Origin: Butyrivibrio sp.
GTDB taxonomy: Bacteria > Bacillota > Clostridia > Lachnospirales > Lachnospiraceae
NCBI RefSeq assembly: GCF_015056685.1
Contig: NZ_SVFW01000004.1
Span: 62,001 to 126,000 of the forward strand
Length of the DNA stretch: 64,000 nucleotides
Direction: 5' to 3'
How positions within the stretch are numbered: position 1 is the first letter of the stretch; every line of letters begins with the position of its first letter. This document shows positions 7,302 through 15,956 of the stretch, in pieces. The translations under genes and the position numbers were made by a program. The notes under the pieces were generated by a model, which saw only the letters and a program-made list of their open reading frames with translations, did no database searches and had not been told where the DNA came from.

Positions 7302-9299
7302 TTATATGTCAATATAATTGCAATTACTGAACCGAACTGTAAGAGGGGCTTTTTCACCGCCATAAGCATACATGCCAACAAGTGCTCCGGTGAAGCGTTT
7401 TCCTTTATTATAGCCTTCATCGCACAGGTAATATACATTAGGAAGTGTAGCAAATACCACACTCTCAACAGCTTCTTCATTTAAGTTTATTGAACTCTGC
7501 GAATCAGCGGCAATAACCTCATAGCTTAATGTTCTTTTCAGGTAATCAGTATTCATTATAAACCTGATCACTTTAGCTGAGCTTTCAACCGGCTCATCTG
7601 ATACCAGAACCCTGTCCTCTTCTCCAATATGTTCCTGAGAAAAGACAAATACCTTACCGTCCTTTTTCATAAGTCCGAACAATACAAAAGTGTTTTCATC
7701 ATAGTAGCCTGAAATGCCTGCATGTTGGCCCTCAGAAAGTTCTGGGATCTCCATGTCTGCAGAATATTCAAATGTAAAAGATGTCTGCCTTTTAAGTACC
7801 AGATTTCTACTTTCAACGCTCGAAATAGGAGCTATGCTACCCTTTATTATGAAAGAAGGCTCATTCTCATTATTTCCTTCGATATACCTTACATCACCAT
7901 TTTTAAATGGTCGAGGCGTCATATAATCCAAAGGAAGTCCACATGACGATATATTCCTGACAATAGTTACTTCTTCCGATTCAAGAAGTGTACTGCATTT
8001 TTCTTTATCTATTTCACTATGTATATCAGCAGAGCCAAAAATCCCTGTAAGATCAGGAAATGGCTTAATTTGCATGGTTGATGGTCCCTTGAGATCGTTA
8101 ACGATCGGCCATCCGTCTGCAGTCCACGTAACAGGATCAATTGCTGTTTCTCTTCCAAGAATGCTGTAGCCATCTCCTATTTTACGACCGCATAGATAGA
8201 CCATATACCATCTGCCATCGGGAGTTTCAACCATATCACCATGTCCACAGCGCTGAATAAGCGCATCAGGATCTTTTTGTCTCATGATAGGGTTATATGG
8301 GCATGGTTCGTAAACTCCAAAGAGTTCTCTACTCCTTGAAACAGTCACCATATGTCCAGGTCCTGTTCCTCCTTCTGCTTCGAGAAGATAGTAATATCCG
8401 TCTTTTTTATATAAGTGTGGTCCTTCAGGAGCTCTTTTATTATCTCCGTAGAAAAGAAGCTGGGGCTCAGATATTTTCTTTGTACCATCTTTACTAAGTT
8501 CGAAAATCCTGGCTCCCCTGTTAAGAAGCATGTACCTTCTGCCATCATCGTCATTAAAGATGCTTGGATCAATTCCATCCTCATCAATGAACACAGGCTC
8601 AGAGTATGGTCCTTCCGGCTTTTCTGAAGATACAACAATCTGCCTGCGGTAAACCGGTCCTACATCATTAAGTCTATAAGTCGCTGTTATATAGAACCTG
8701 CCTTCGTAGAAAGAAATATCAGGCGCCCAATAGCCCCTTCCACCCTCGAGCTCGTCAAGATAAGCCCAGTCAGGATTTGTAATAGCGTGGCCTATTATCT
8801 CCCAATGTATCAGGTCTTTTGAATGAGATATGGGTATACATGGGAAAAAGATAAATGATGAATTGACCATGTAGTAATCGTCATCGACTCTGCAAATTGA
8901 TGGGTCCGGAAAAAATCCGGCTCTTATCGGATTCCTGTAAAAGTCATCATAGGAATGAGCATATCTTTTTTCCAGATAAAGCTCTATTTCCTTATGCTCC
9001 TGATTGCAGATACTACCCACAACAGCATACTCACTTTTTGAGCCGTTCTCTGCAATGTCATGTACTATATCCCAGGGTGTTACAAGATTTATATCACCCT
9101 TTAGCGGATCAAGGCCACACCTTTCTGTAAGATACTTAAACATCTGCAAATTTCCGGACATTGCAGCAAAATGCAGTGCAGTTCTGTGTCCCTCTGCATA
9201 TTCATTAAGGCTTGACCTTGAATATTCAACGATCCATTTTACGAGTCCAAAATCCCCTTTTTTTGCTGCATCATATATAGTTATATTTCCAGCATCCAT
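7302..9299 (-). CDS. GH43-family glycosidase with N-terminal ankyrin repeats
   Basis: 665 aa. Residues about 5-100 contain ankyrin-like repeats (YDAAKKGDFGLVKWIVEY, then RTALHFAAMSGNLQMFKYL). From about 115 follows a five-bladed GH43 domain: FFPDPSI with the likely catalytic base Asp, DGIDPSIF with the pKa-tuning Asp and APEGPHLYK with the acid Glu. A beta-sandwich like the GH43 C-terminal domain occupies about 450-665. No signal peptide is present, so it acts on imported oligosaccharides. Beta-xylosidase or alpha-L-arabinofuranosidase activity is likely. Ankyrin repeats on a glycosidase are unusual. A weak AGGGGA site lies 12 bp before the ATG. Confidence 0.85.
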   Translation of the reverse strand: MDAGNITIYDAAKKGDFGLVKWIVEYSRSSLNEYAEGHRTALHFAAMSGNLQMFKYLTERCGLDPLKGDINLVTPWDIVHDIAENGSKSEYAVVGSICNQEHKEIELYLEKRYAHSYDDFYRNPIRAGFFPDPSICRVDDDYYMVNSSFIFFPCIPISHSKDLIHWEIIGHAITNPDWAYLDELEGGRGYWAPDISFYEGRFYITATYRLNDVGPVYRRQIVVSSEKPEGPYSEPVFIDEDGIDPSIFNDDDGRRYMLLNRGARIFELSKDGTKKISEPQLLFYGDNKRAPEGPHLYKKDGYYYLLEAEGGTGPGHMVTVSRSRELFGVYEPCPYNPIMRQKDPDALIQRCGHGDMVETPDGRWYMVYLCGRKIGDGYSILGRETAIDPVTWTADGWPIVNDLKGPSTMQIKPFPDLTGIFGSADIHSEIDKEKCSTLLESEEVTIVRNISSCGLPLDYMTPRPFKNGDVRYIEGNNENEPSFIIKGSIAPISSVESRNLVLKRQTSFTFEYSADMEIPELSEGQHAGISGYYDENTFVLFGLMKKDGKVFVFSQEHIGEEDRVLVSDEPVESSAKVIRFIMNTDYLKRTLSYEVIAADSQSSINLNEEAVESVVFATLPNVYYLCDEGYNKGKRFTGALVGMYAYGGEKAPLTVRFSNCNYIDI

Positions 9300-9377
9300 A
9301 ATTATTTTTATCCCCTATACCAAAATATCTAAAATAGTAATATCCAATTTATTCATCATATCTATCACTCATAACGG

Positions 9378-11057
9378 TCACAGAATCTCCATATTTGCAG
9401 AAATAAAATCAGCATATCCAGGGTGAGAATTCTCTATATTATTAGAAATAGCAAAAATTCCAATCTTTGCACCAACCCACGTATGATCTGACGGAGTATA
9501 GTTGGCTCCAAGGTCAAGTCCCTGTTTCTCATTATCTGATGCACCAATATTAAGTTTTATTTTAAGACTAGGATTTTCATCTCCCAGAGGATTATGAACA
9601 TTTTGAAAATACATATCTTCTGATTTCAAACTACTATCCGAGTGGGAAAATGTCATGGTCCATGTAATGTCTTTTAACGCATCTGAAGCGGCAAGTTCAT
9701 AATTATAGCAAATTTTTGAAAAATCGATAGCTTTATCTGCAACTTCTTTTTTATCAGAATCTGTCCCCTCTGAATGAATTGTTTTTATTATATACTTCTC
9801 ATCAGATACTCTCTCGATATACGCGGCCATATACTGGCCTCCTGTCATACATACCCCTGCTCTGTCACCTATATTTAATCCGGAAGCATCCATCTTGATC
9901 TTCATTTCAAACATTGGATAGATCAGTTTTTGTGTAAGAACATTGGCACTTTTCCAGATAACAGGCTCATTTTCAGAACTTGTGTTAAGGGCATATAATC
10001 TTATACCATTCTTTTTATCAGGTATCTGGCTGTAAAAAGAATCATAATGGTTACCAAGCCATTGCCATGCTAAATTATATTTTCCATTTTCAAAATCATC
10101 AGATGCAAAAAGCCCTGTGTCCTCTAGATCAAGGTCGTTTGAAACATTTGGCTTAGTATATTCATAAACAGGCTCACCACATCCGTTTTCATCCGGATTA
10201 CTACCTATAATTGGCCATCCGTCTTTCCAGGTAACAGGCTGAAGGTGGCATATTCTTCCATATAGGCCTCTGTCCTGAAAATGAATAAACCATTCATCGC
10301 CATTTACTGTATCAACAAGAGCACCCTGATGAGGTCCATTGATAACAGTATTTCCGGTATGCATTACTTCTTTTATCTCATAAGGTCCATAGATATTCTT
10401 GCTTCTAAGAGCGACCTGATATCCATCTGTTACGCCACCTGCCGGAGCCCAGATATGATAATATCCATCCCTCTTATAAACCTTAGGTCCTTCAATAGTG
10501 ACAGCAGGGTGATCCGGATCATTTCCGTTAAAGATAAAGTGATCTTCAGTAAGAGCCTTTGTTCCATCGGGGCTCATTTCAAATATTCCAAGAATACTCT
10601 TAAATCCAATCCTGCTCTTGGCATATCCATGTATAATGTAGGCCTTTCCGTCATCATCCCAAAATGGGCAGCAGTCAATAAGGCCTTTTCCTTCCAAAAG
10701 ACACACAGGTTCATCCCACTTTCCAAGAGGATCTTTAGTTTTTACAACATAGTATCCCTCATCAGGCATCCCATAAAAAATATAGAATACTCCTTCATGG
10801 TATCTTATGGCCGGAGCCCATACTCCTTCCGAATGACGTGGAATATCAAATCGCTTTTCCTTAATATTATTAAGAGCATAGTTTACAAGCTTCCAGTTAA
10901 CAAGATCCTTTGAAATAAGGATTGGAAGCCCTGGTGTATAGTTAAAGCTTGATGCAGTAAGGTAATATGTATCACCCACCCTGATGACATCAGGATCACT
11001 GTAATCAGCAAAAATTATCGGATTTCTAAATTTTGAACCTAAATCTGAATAAGACAT
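9378..11057 (-). CDS. GH43-family glycosidase (beta-xylosidase/arabinofuranosidase-like)
   Basis: 559 aa from ATG 11057, chosen because GGAGGAG lies 5 bp upstream; a TTG five codons earlier is less likely. The GH43 propeller spans about 10-300: FADYSDPDVIRVGDTYYL (base Asp), LIDCCPFWDDDGKAYII (Asp region) and TIEGPKVYKRDGYY (acid Glu), then QDRGLYGR and a substrate-facing PVTWKDGWP. Residues about 320-559 are a beta-sandwich accessory domain. It has no signal peptide, so it is intracellular. It sits 21 bp after the SGNH esterase gene, in one operon with the ankyrin GH43, which suggests removal of arabinose or xylose side groups from pectin-derived fragments. Confidence 0.88.
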   Translation of the reverse strand: MSYSDLGSKFRNPIIFADYSDPDVIRVGDTYYLTASSFNYTPGLPILISKDLVNWKLVNYALNNIKEKRFDIPRHSEGVWAPAIRYHEGVFYIFYGMPDEGYYVVKTKDPLGKWDEPVCLLEGKGLIDCCPFWDDDGKAYIIHGYAKSRIGFKSILGIFEMSPDGTKALTEDHFIFNGNDPDHPAVTIEGPKVYKRDGYYHIWAPAGGVTDGYQVALRSKNIYGPYEIKEVMHTGNTVINGPHQGALVDTVNGDEWFIHFQDRGLYGRICHLQPVTWKDGWPIIGSNPDENGCGEPVYEYTKPNVSNDLDLEDTGLFASDDFENGKYNLAWQWLGNHYDSFYSQIPDKKNGIRLYALNTSSENEPVIWKSANVLTQKLIYPMFEMKIKMDASGLNIGDRAGVCMTGGQYMAAYIERVSDEKYIIKTIHSEGTDSDKKEVADKAIDFSKICYNYELAASDALKDITWTMTFSHSDSSLKSEDMYFQNVHNPLGDENPSLKIKLNIGASDNEKQGLDLGANYTPSDHTWVGAKIGIFAISNNIENSHPGYADFISANMEIL

Positions 11058-11078
11058 TTTTCTCCTCCACAAGACGGT

Positions 11079-11801
11079 TTAGCCATTTGTTTCAATATCT
11101 AAGTATTTGGCAAGTGCGAGATCACCAATAACAAGTGACCTATATGGTTCATCAAGCTCAGAAAGTCCCTTCGCTATCATTCCGGCATACAAAAGTGCAC
11201 CTTCATATTTCAGATGTGAATTATCTATCTTTCCTTCAGGTGCCCAATCAGCTTCACCTGCTGCAAGATTCATATAGTACTTTTTGGAAGCTTCATCCCC
11301 TGTCTTTTCAAGGAAATTGCGGCTCATTGTAAAAAGATCAACTACAGGAACATTAAACTTCTCTCCTGCCTCTTTCATTCCTTTCACATACTCTGTGTGC
11401 TCAGATGGCTTTAAATTGCCATTCTCATCAAAAAGTCTTCTTTCGACTGATGTGATGAATACAGGATAAGCCCCTTTATTTCTTGCCACATTAACGAATT
11501 TTCCGAGATTTACAATAAAATCATCGTGTGGCTTTGTATATCTTGTTGGATCATTTATCTTTTCATCATTATGACCAAACTGTATAAACAGATAATCTCC
11601 TTTTGTTATTTCATCATAAATAACAGCAAGTCTGCTCTCATCTATAAAACTCTTTGTGCTTCTGCCATTTACGGCATGATTGTAAATAACAACATCTTCT
11701 TTCACATATCTGTCAAAAGCCTGTGCAATGCCAGTCTGAGGATATGTATTAAACTTATTGCAAGCTACAGTTGAGTCCCCCGCCCAAAATATGTGTCTCA
11801 T
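11079..11801 (-). CDS. SGNH-hydrolase, rhamnogalacturonan acetylesterase-like (CE12-type)
   Basis: 240 aa. The SGNH blocks are present: GDST with the nucleophile Ser near residue 9, NHAVNGRST with Gly, FGHND with Asn, and DNSHL with the catalytic Asp/His near the C-terminus. The opening IFWAGDSTVA and the QFGHND pattern match the rhamnogalacturonan acetylesterase family, which removes acetyl groups from pectin. There is no signal peptide, so it would act on imported oligosaccharides. AAGGAG precedes the ATG. First gene of the esterase-GH43-GH43-isomerase operon, downstream of a perfect palindrome. Confidence 0.85.
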   Translation of the reverse strand: MRHIFWAGDSTVACNKFNTYPQTGIAQAFDRYVKEDVVIYNHAVNGRSTKSFIDESRLAVIYDEITKGDYLFIQFGHNDEKINDPTRYTKPHDDFIVNLGKFVNVARNKGAYPVFITSVERRLFDENGNLKPSEHTEYVKGMKEAGEKFNVPVVDLFTMSRNFLEKTGDEASKKYYMNLAAGEADWAPEGKIDNSHLKYEGALLYAGMIAKGLSELDEPYRSLVIGDLALAKYLDIETNG

Positions 11802-11834
11802 ACCTTACTCTCCTTTATATTATTTCTATTTAAT

Positions 11835-11856
11835 ATAATGTCGCTTTTGACATTAT
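11835..11856. promoter_or_regulatory. Perfect palindrome, likely operator of the esterase/GH43 operon
   Basis: ATAATGTC (11835-11842), 6-bp spacer, GACATTAT (11849-11856) lies about 35 bp upstream of the esterase start, just after the previous operon's terminator. It differs from the TGTAAGC sites of the hexuronate genes, so a different regulator is implied. Confidence 0.5.
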
Positions 11857-11869
11857 TGCGCCGATTAAC

Positions 11870-11905
11870 TAAAAAGAGGATATGCATAAAGCATATCCTC
11901 TATTC
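11870..11905 (-). terminator. Terminator of the CUT1 transporter operon
   Basis: 11-bp perfect arms AGAGGATATGC (11875-11885) and GCATATCCTCT (11891-11901) with a 5-nt loop, followed by TTTTTAGTT in the minus direction, 20 bp after the permease stop. Confidence 0.85.
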
Positions 11906-11925
11906 TAAATGTCGAAAGAAAATAA

Positions 11926-12801
11926 TTACTCTTTTACAGCTCCGACATTAACACCCTGTACGAAGTACTTCTGAAGGAATGGATAAGCCGCCATGAAAGG
12001 AAGGATAGCGCAGATAATAGCTGCATAATAAAGAGTATTCTGAGATACCTTATACGCAGTTGTCGGCGTATCACCATCCATGATCATAACACGGAGCTTA
12101 TACTGGAAGTTAACCTGATCAGGATTTGTAATGTAAATCTGTACTGTGCTGTAATCGTTCCATACTGTAACTGCATACATAAGACCGATTGAAGCAAGAG
12201 CTGCCTTTGAAAGAGGAAGTACTATCTTGAAGAAAATTCCCATAGGACTGCAACCATCAATTTTAGCAGCTTCAAAGAGAGATCCGGGAATTCCTTCAAA
12301 GAAGTTCTTCATCAATACAAGGTTGTAAACGTTCATACCATGCTTGATAACAAGGATCCACATTGAATCTACAAGGTGAAGCTGTTTCATAACAAGGTAT
12401 TCAGGAATCATACCACCAGAGAAGATCATTGTGAAAAGAAGGAAGAATGACATTGCATTTCTACCTGGCATCTCTGTCTGTGTGAGTACGTATCCACCAA
12501 GAGTTGAAAGTACAAGACCAAGAAGTGTTCCTAAAACTGTTGTAATTACTGAATTAAGGAATGGTCTGTACAATCTGACTGTTGTAAAAATAGTAAGATA
12601 TCCATTTACTGTAAAATCTTCTGGCCATAATTTGAACTGGTAAACACCTACAGCATTAAAGGAATCAACTAATACTTTCCAAATAGGAATAAGAACAATA
12701 AGTGCAATCAAAATAAATACTACATAATTGACAACGTCAAATACATGTACTTTATTTTTTCTTGCCTTAACTTGCATAGCCTGTGCTTTTGCCTGTGCCA
12801 T
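11926..12801 (-). CDS. Carbohydrate ABC transporter permease, YtcP type (CUT1)
   Basis: 291 aa integral membrane protein with about six hydrophobic spans. The EAA loop EAAKIDGCSPMGIFFKIVLP contacts the ATPase. The PFLQKYFVQGVNVGAVKE ending is characteristic of CUT1 permeases of the YtcP/LplC type. It pairs with the upstream LplB-type permease (12 bp apart) and the binding protein to import an oligosaccharide. No ATPase gene is in the operon; such systems normally share one MsmX/UgpC-type ATPase. Its place beside uxaA/uxaC and a shared promoter motif point to pectin-derived oligogalacturonides, an inference. Confidence 0.9.
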   Translation of the reverse strand: MAQAKAQAMQVKARKNKVHVFDVVNYVVFILIALIVLIPIWKVLVDSFNAVGVYQFKLWPEDFTVNGYLTIFTTVRLYRPFLNSVITTVLGTLLGLVLSTLGGYVLTQTEMPGRNAMSFFLLFTMIFSGGMIPEYLVMKQLHLVDSMWILVIKHGMNVYNLVLMKNFFEGIPGSLFEAAKIDGCSPMGIFFKIVLPLSKAALASIGLMYAVTVWNDYSTVQIYITNPDQVNFQYKLRVMIMDGDTPTTAYKVSQNTLYYAAIICAILPFMAAYPFLQKYFVQGVNVGAVKE

Positions 12802-12813
12802 AATGTTACCTCC

Positions 12814-13770
12814 TTAAATAATACCGCGGCCACGAATCTTCTTACTAGCCCAGTTACAAACAAGAACAAGGAAGCAGCCTACAATTGACTTAAACAAACC
12901 AACTGCAGTAGTGTATCCATAGTCTGGAATGGCTGTAAGGAAAGTCTGGCGGTACACATATGTTGAAATAACATCAGATACGTCAAATACACGGTTATTA
13001 TATAAAACAAATACTGATTCAAAAAGGTTAAGAACCTTAGCAAGGTTAAGAATCAATACAATTATTACCGTATTCATAAGTGCCGGTACAGTTACGTACC
13101 AAATTTTTTGAAGTCTTGAAGCGCCATCAATATCAGCAGCCTCATAAAGTTCAGGGTTAATACCAGAAAGTGTTGCAAGGAAGATAACTGTTCCCCAACC
13201 TGTTTCTTTCCAGATATTGATCAAATAGAATATTGGTCTCCACATTGACTGTACATGCAAAAAGTCAATGCTTTCACTAAGTACTCCCCATGCCTTTAAT
13301 GTCTCGTTTACAAAACCAGTAGATGATTTTGATAAAAACAGCTGGAATATAGCAGCAACTACTGCCCAGGACATAAAGTGTGGCAAGTAAATAATAGTCT
13401 GAAGAGACTTCTTTGCAAACAGGTTGTGCATTTCATTAAGAAATACTGAAACAAGAACTGATGCAAAAGTCGTGATTAATAATTTAGTAATAGAAATCTC
13501 CAATGTGTTTGTAAATGCAGTCCAGAATTCTTTCTTTGCAAACATGGTATAGAAATTCTTAAGGCCAACAAACTCAATATTTCTAAGCTTATATGTGTAA
13601 AATGCATATCTTACACCAAGCATTGGCCAATAGTAAATTATGATTACAAAGAATAAAACCGGCAGGAACATCAAGTAGTAACCAAAGTTATTTTTGATGC
13701 GCGTACTAAGAGGCTTTTTATTGATTGGAGCTCCTGTAGATGTCATAGCAACCGTTTGCTTCTTACTCAT
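12814..13770 (-). CDS. Carbohydrate ABC transporter permease, LplB type (CUT1)
   Basis: 318 aa with about six membrane spans. YYLMFLPVLFFVIIIYYWPMLGVRYAF is the first span, and the EAA loop reads EAADIDGASRLQKIWYVTVP. The C-terminus ends in a basic KKIRGRGII, typical of LplB-like permeases. Translation starts at ATG 13770 with AGAGGA upstream. It lies between the binding-protein gene and the YtcP-type permease; a hairpin after the binding-protein gene probably lowers permease expression relative to it. Confidence 0.9.
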   Translation of the reverse strand: MSKKQTVAMTSTGAPINKKPLSTRIKNNFGYYLMFLPVLFFVIIIYYWPMLGVRYAFYTYKLRNIEFVGLKNFYTMFAKKEFWTAFTNTLEISITKLLITTFASVLVSVFLNEMHNLFAKKSLQTIIYLPHFMSWAVVAAIFQLFLSKSSTGFVNETLKAWGVLSESIDFLHVQSMWRPIFYLINIWKETGWGTVIFLATLSGINPELYEAADIDGASRLQKIWYVTVPALMNTVIIVLILNLAKVLNLFESVFVLYNNRVFDVSDVISTYVYRQTFLTAIPDYGYTTAVGLFKSIVGCFLVLVCNWASKKIRGRGII

Positions 13771-13856
13771 AGCATCCTCTTCCTTTCAAATATACATAAT
13801 TTACGTTTTGTTACAATTGTATTATAGCAAATTTCCGTAAATTTTTTCGTAAAAAA

Positions 13857-13898
13857 TCCCATCCCTAAGAAGATTTTTTATACCCCAAAGGGATGGGA
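13857..13898 (-). terminator. Intercistronic hairpin after the solute-binding protein gene
   Basis: 10-bp arms TCCCATCCCT (13857-13866) and AGGGATGGGA (13889-13898), followed by TTTTTT in the minus direction. Its place between binding-protein and permease genes suggests partial termination or mRNA stabilisation, so more binding protein than permease is made. Confidence 0.7.
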
Positions 13899-13931
13899 AT
13901 AATAGACTTCTGTTGAAGAAATTAAAGACTA

Positions 13932-15617
13932 TTACTGTGCATTAAGTTCTTCTACGATCTGAGCTGATACATCGCCCCACTTCTCAAGGTACTCAGCGAT
14001 AGCATCTTCTGCTGTCTTTTCACCAGTTACAACCTGGTTCATAAGAGTTGTCTTATCTGTTACAAGCTCTTCGTTAACTTCTGTAAGTGTCTCACAAGAA
14101 GCTGCCTGAGGAGCATCTACACAGTTCTCTGTGAAGAACTTGTTACCAGCTGTTACAAGGTCGTCAGAATCAACGAATCCGTTTGTAAGAGGAGCAATAA
14201 CAAGTACTGGATCAAGGTGATTTTTCTTCCATACTGTGTTAGGGTCATTAGGAGACTGTTTAAGGTGGAACTCACCCTCTGCATACTCATAATCCTTCTT
14301 CTTCTCAGGATCATCAGCATTTGTTGTGAAGCTTTCAGCATGTGTTGACCAGTGAACATCCTCAGCACCATATGTCCAAAGTGTCTGAACTGTATCACCA
14401 TCAAGCATTGTCTCAAGAAGTGCATCAAAGATAGCCTGCTCACGAGCATTGCTGCCATCCTGATCATCTGTGATTACCCAAACAGGAGCTTCTCTGTTGA
14501 TATATCCGCCCCATGTATCCTTGATCTCCTGAATAGGAGCAAGCTGTACAAGTCTGTCATCACCAAGTTCATCATCTACGCCCTGCTTAGACATATTGTC
14601 TGTAAGTGTTCTAAGCCATGTGCCAGCCCAGTATGTGAATACACCTTCTGAAGTTGACTGCTCAGCTGAGAACCACTTCTCACGAGCCTGCTTTGTTCCA
14701 GCTTCTTCTGTATCTGGATCGATTACGCCATCAGCATAACCCTTTGCAAGTCTTGTAAGCGCATCGATTGTAGCCTGCTCTGCGAAACCATCAACCCAAA
14801 CTCCATCCTTCTCATAGAATGAAGGATAAGCTCCCTGCCAGAACTCTGGCATATAGTTGATGTATGGAGCCTCATCAAGCTTACCATAACCAGCAGCGAT
14901 AACACCGTATGTTCCCTTAGAACCATCACCATCTGGATCGTTGTTTGTAAATGCAAGAAGCATGTTGTAGTAGTCATCAAAAGTCTTGATATCCTCTGCC
15001 TTCATTCCTACTGCATCAAGCCATGACTTCTTAACATATGTAACGCATCCGTTTCCATATGTAGGAGCAAATCCGTAAAGATGTCCTTCGTCATCCTTCA
15101 TGTTCTCATTAACTAAAGGAAGTGTTACACGTGACTGGAACTCTGCATTTGCATACGCATCTGCCATATCCCAAAGAAGACCAGTCTGTGAATACTGTCT
15201 GAACATTGTAGCACTCATGATAAGTGCATCTGGATAATCAGGATCACCAGGTGCTCCTGTTGTAAGGAGACGTGATACTGTTCCAGCATAGTCTGAGTGA
15301 TCAAGCTGGTTGATATTAAGTGTGATTGGATGACCAAGTTTCTCTGAAACTGCCTTCTCCCACTGCTCCTTAAATGCATCCTGACCATTCTCAACTGTAG
15401 CTGTAAGTGTACCATCTACTACAATGTTAAGAGTCTCAAGTGTGTACTCTTCATCTGTAGCAGCTGCAGTGTCTGTAGATGCTGTTGCATCAGCAGACTG
15501 TGATGCTGTTGTGTCGCCAGACTCAGTAGTTGTTGTCTCTGAGCTTGTGCTGCCACATGCTGCAAGAGAAGCTACCATAGCTGTTGACAAAAGTAATGAT
15601 AAAACTTTCTTTTTCAT
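13932..15617 (-). CDS. Solute-binding lipoprotein of a CUT1 sugar ABC importer
   Basis: 561 aa. Residues 1-20 are a lipoprotein signal with lipobox SLAAC (Cys21), followed by a low-complexity Ser/Thr/Ala/Asp linker to about 55. The rest is a large family-1-type binding protein related to LplA/YtcQ. It should be anchored outside the membrane and deliver oligosaccharide to the two permeases encoded downstream. GGGAGGAAA precedes the ATG by about 10 bp. A strong promoter and an operator lie upstream. Substrate is unproven; galacturonate oligomers are likely from the regulon. Confidence 0.92.
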   Translation of the reverse strand: MKKKVLSLLLSTAMVASLAACGSTSSETTTTESGDTTASQSADATASTDTAAATDEEYTLETLNIVVDGTLTATVENGQDAFKEQWEKAVSEKLGHPITLNINQLDHSDYAGTVSRLLTTGAPGDPDYPDALIMSATMFRQYSQTGLLWDMADAYANAEFQSRVTLPLVNENMKDDEGHLYGFAPTYGNGCVTYVKKSWLDAVGMKAEDIKTFDDYYNMLLAFTNNDPDGDGSKGTYGVIAAGYGKLDEAPYINYMPEFWQGAYPSFYEKDGVWVDGFAEQATIDALTRLAKGYADGVIDPDTEEAGTKQAREKWFSAEQSTSEGVFTYWAGTWLRTLTDNMSKQGVDDELGDDRLVQLAPIQEIKDTWGGYINREAPVWVITDDQDGSNAREQAIFDALLETMLDGDTVQTLWTYGAEDVHWSTHAESFTTNADDPEKKKDYEYAEGEFHLKQSPNDPNTVWKKNHLDPVLVIAPLTNGFVDSDDLVTAGNKFFTENCVDAPQAASCETLTEVNEELVTDKTTLMNQVVTGEKTAEDAIAEYLEKWGDVSAQIVEELNAQ

Positions 15618-15656
15618 CTAAATGTTTCCTCCCATATAGATTGTGTGTTTACTAAA

Positions 15657-15670
15657 TGTAAGCGTTTTCA
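15657..15670. promoter_or_regulatory. Hexuronate-type operator / cre-like site upstream of the binding-protein gene
   Basis: TGTAAGCGTTTTCA lies 16 bp downstream of the -10 element, where a bound repressor would block transcription. On the other strand it reads TGAAAACGCTTACA, which also fits the CcpA cre pattern TGWAARCGYTWNCW. Confidence 0.65.
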
Positions 15671-15685
15671 CTTACCTTAATATGT

Positions 15686-15714
15686 ACTTTATCATGTACT
15701 GGAAACCTTTTCAA
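15686..15714 (-). promoter_or_regulatory. Promoter of the CUT1 transporter operon
   Basis: On the minus strand TTGAAA (15709-15714), 17-bp spacer, TAAAGT (15686-15691), about 70 bp upstream of the binding-protein start. Confidence 0.65.
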
Positions 15715-15784
15715 GCGTGAATTATGCTGAATTTCGGACATCATTGTATACTTTTTCTTTAAAGTACCATTTTTACTGTGTTTG

Positions 15785-15798
15785 CGTAAGTGCTTACA
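15785..15798. promoter_or_regulatory. Second hexuronate-type operator, distal
   Basis: CGTAAGTGCTTACA contains the palindrome GTAAG-TG-CTTAC, about 170 bp upstream of the binding-protein start. It could allow looping with the site at 15657. The remainder of 15800-15956 shows no gene, terminator or repeat I can support. Confidence 0.55.
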
Positions 15799-15956
15799 TG
15801 TCAATTATTCCTAACAAAAACGTTTAACTCATTTTTATTTCAGAAATCGTTTGTGAAAATTGCACAAATGAAATCACGCTCCCAAAGCTTCTTCTTTCAA
15901 ACTCATCATCACTGATCAGTCATCTTGAATCTAAGCTCGATACCGGTGCCATAGTA

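Noticed and set aside
10281..10913. A 210-codon open frame on the + strand inside the GH43 gene
   Set aside because: It is antisense to a clearly recognised GH43 domain and has no ribosome site or family features.
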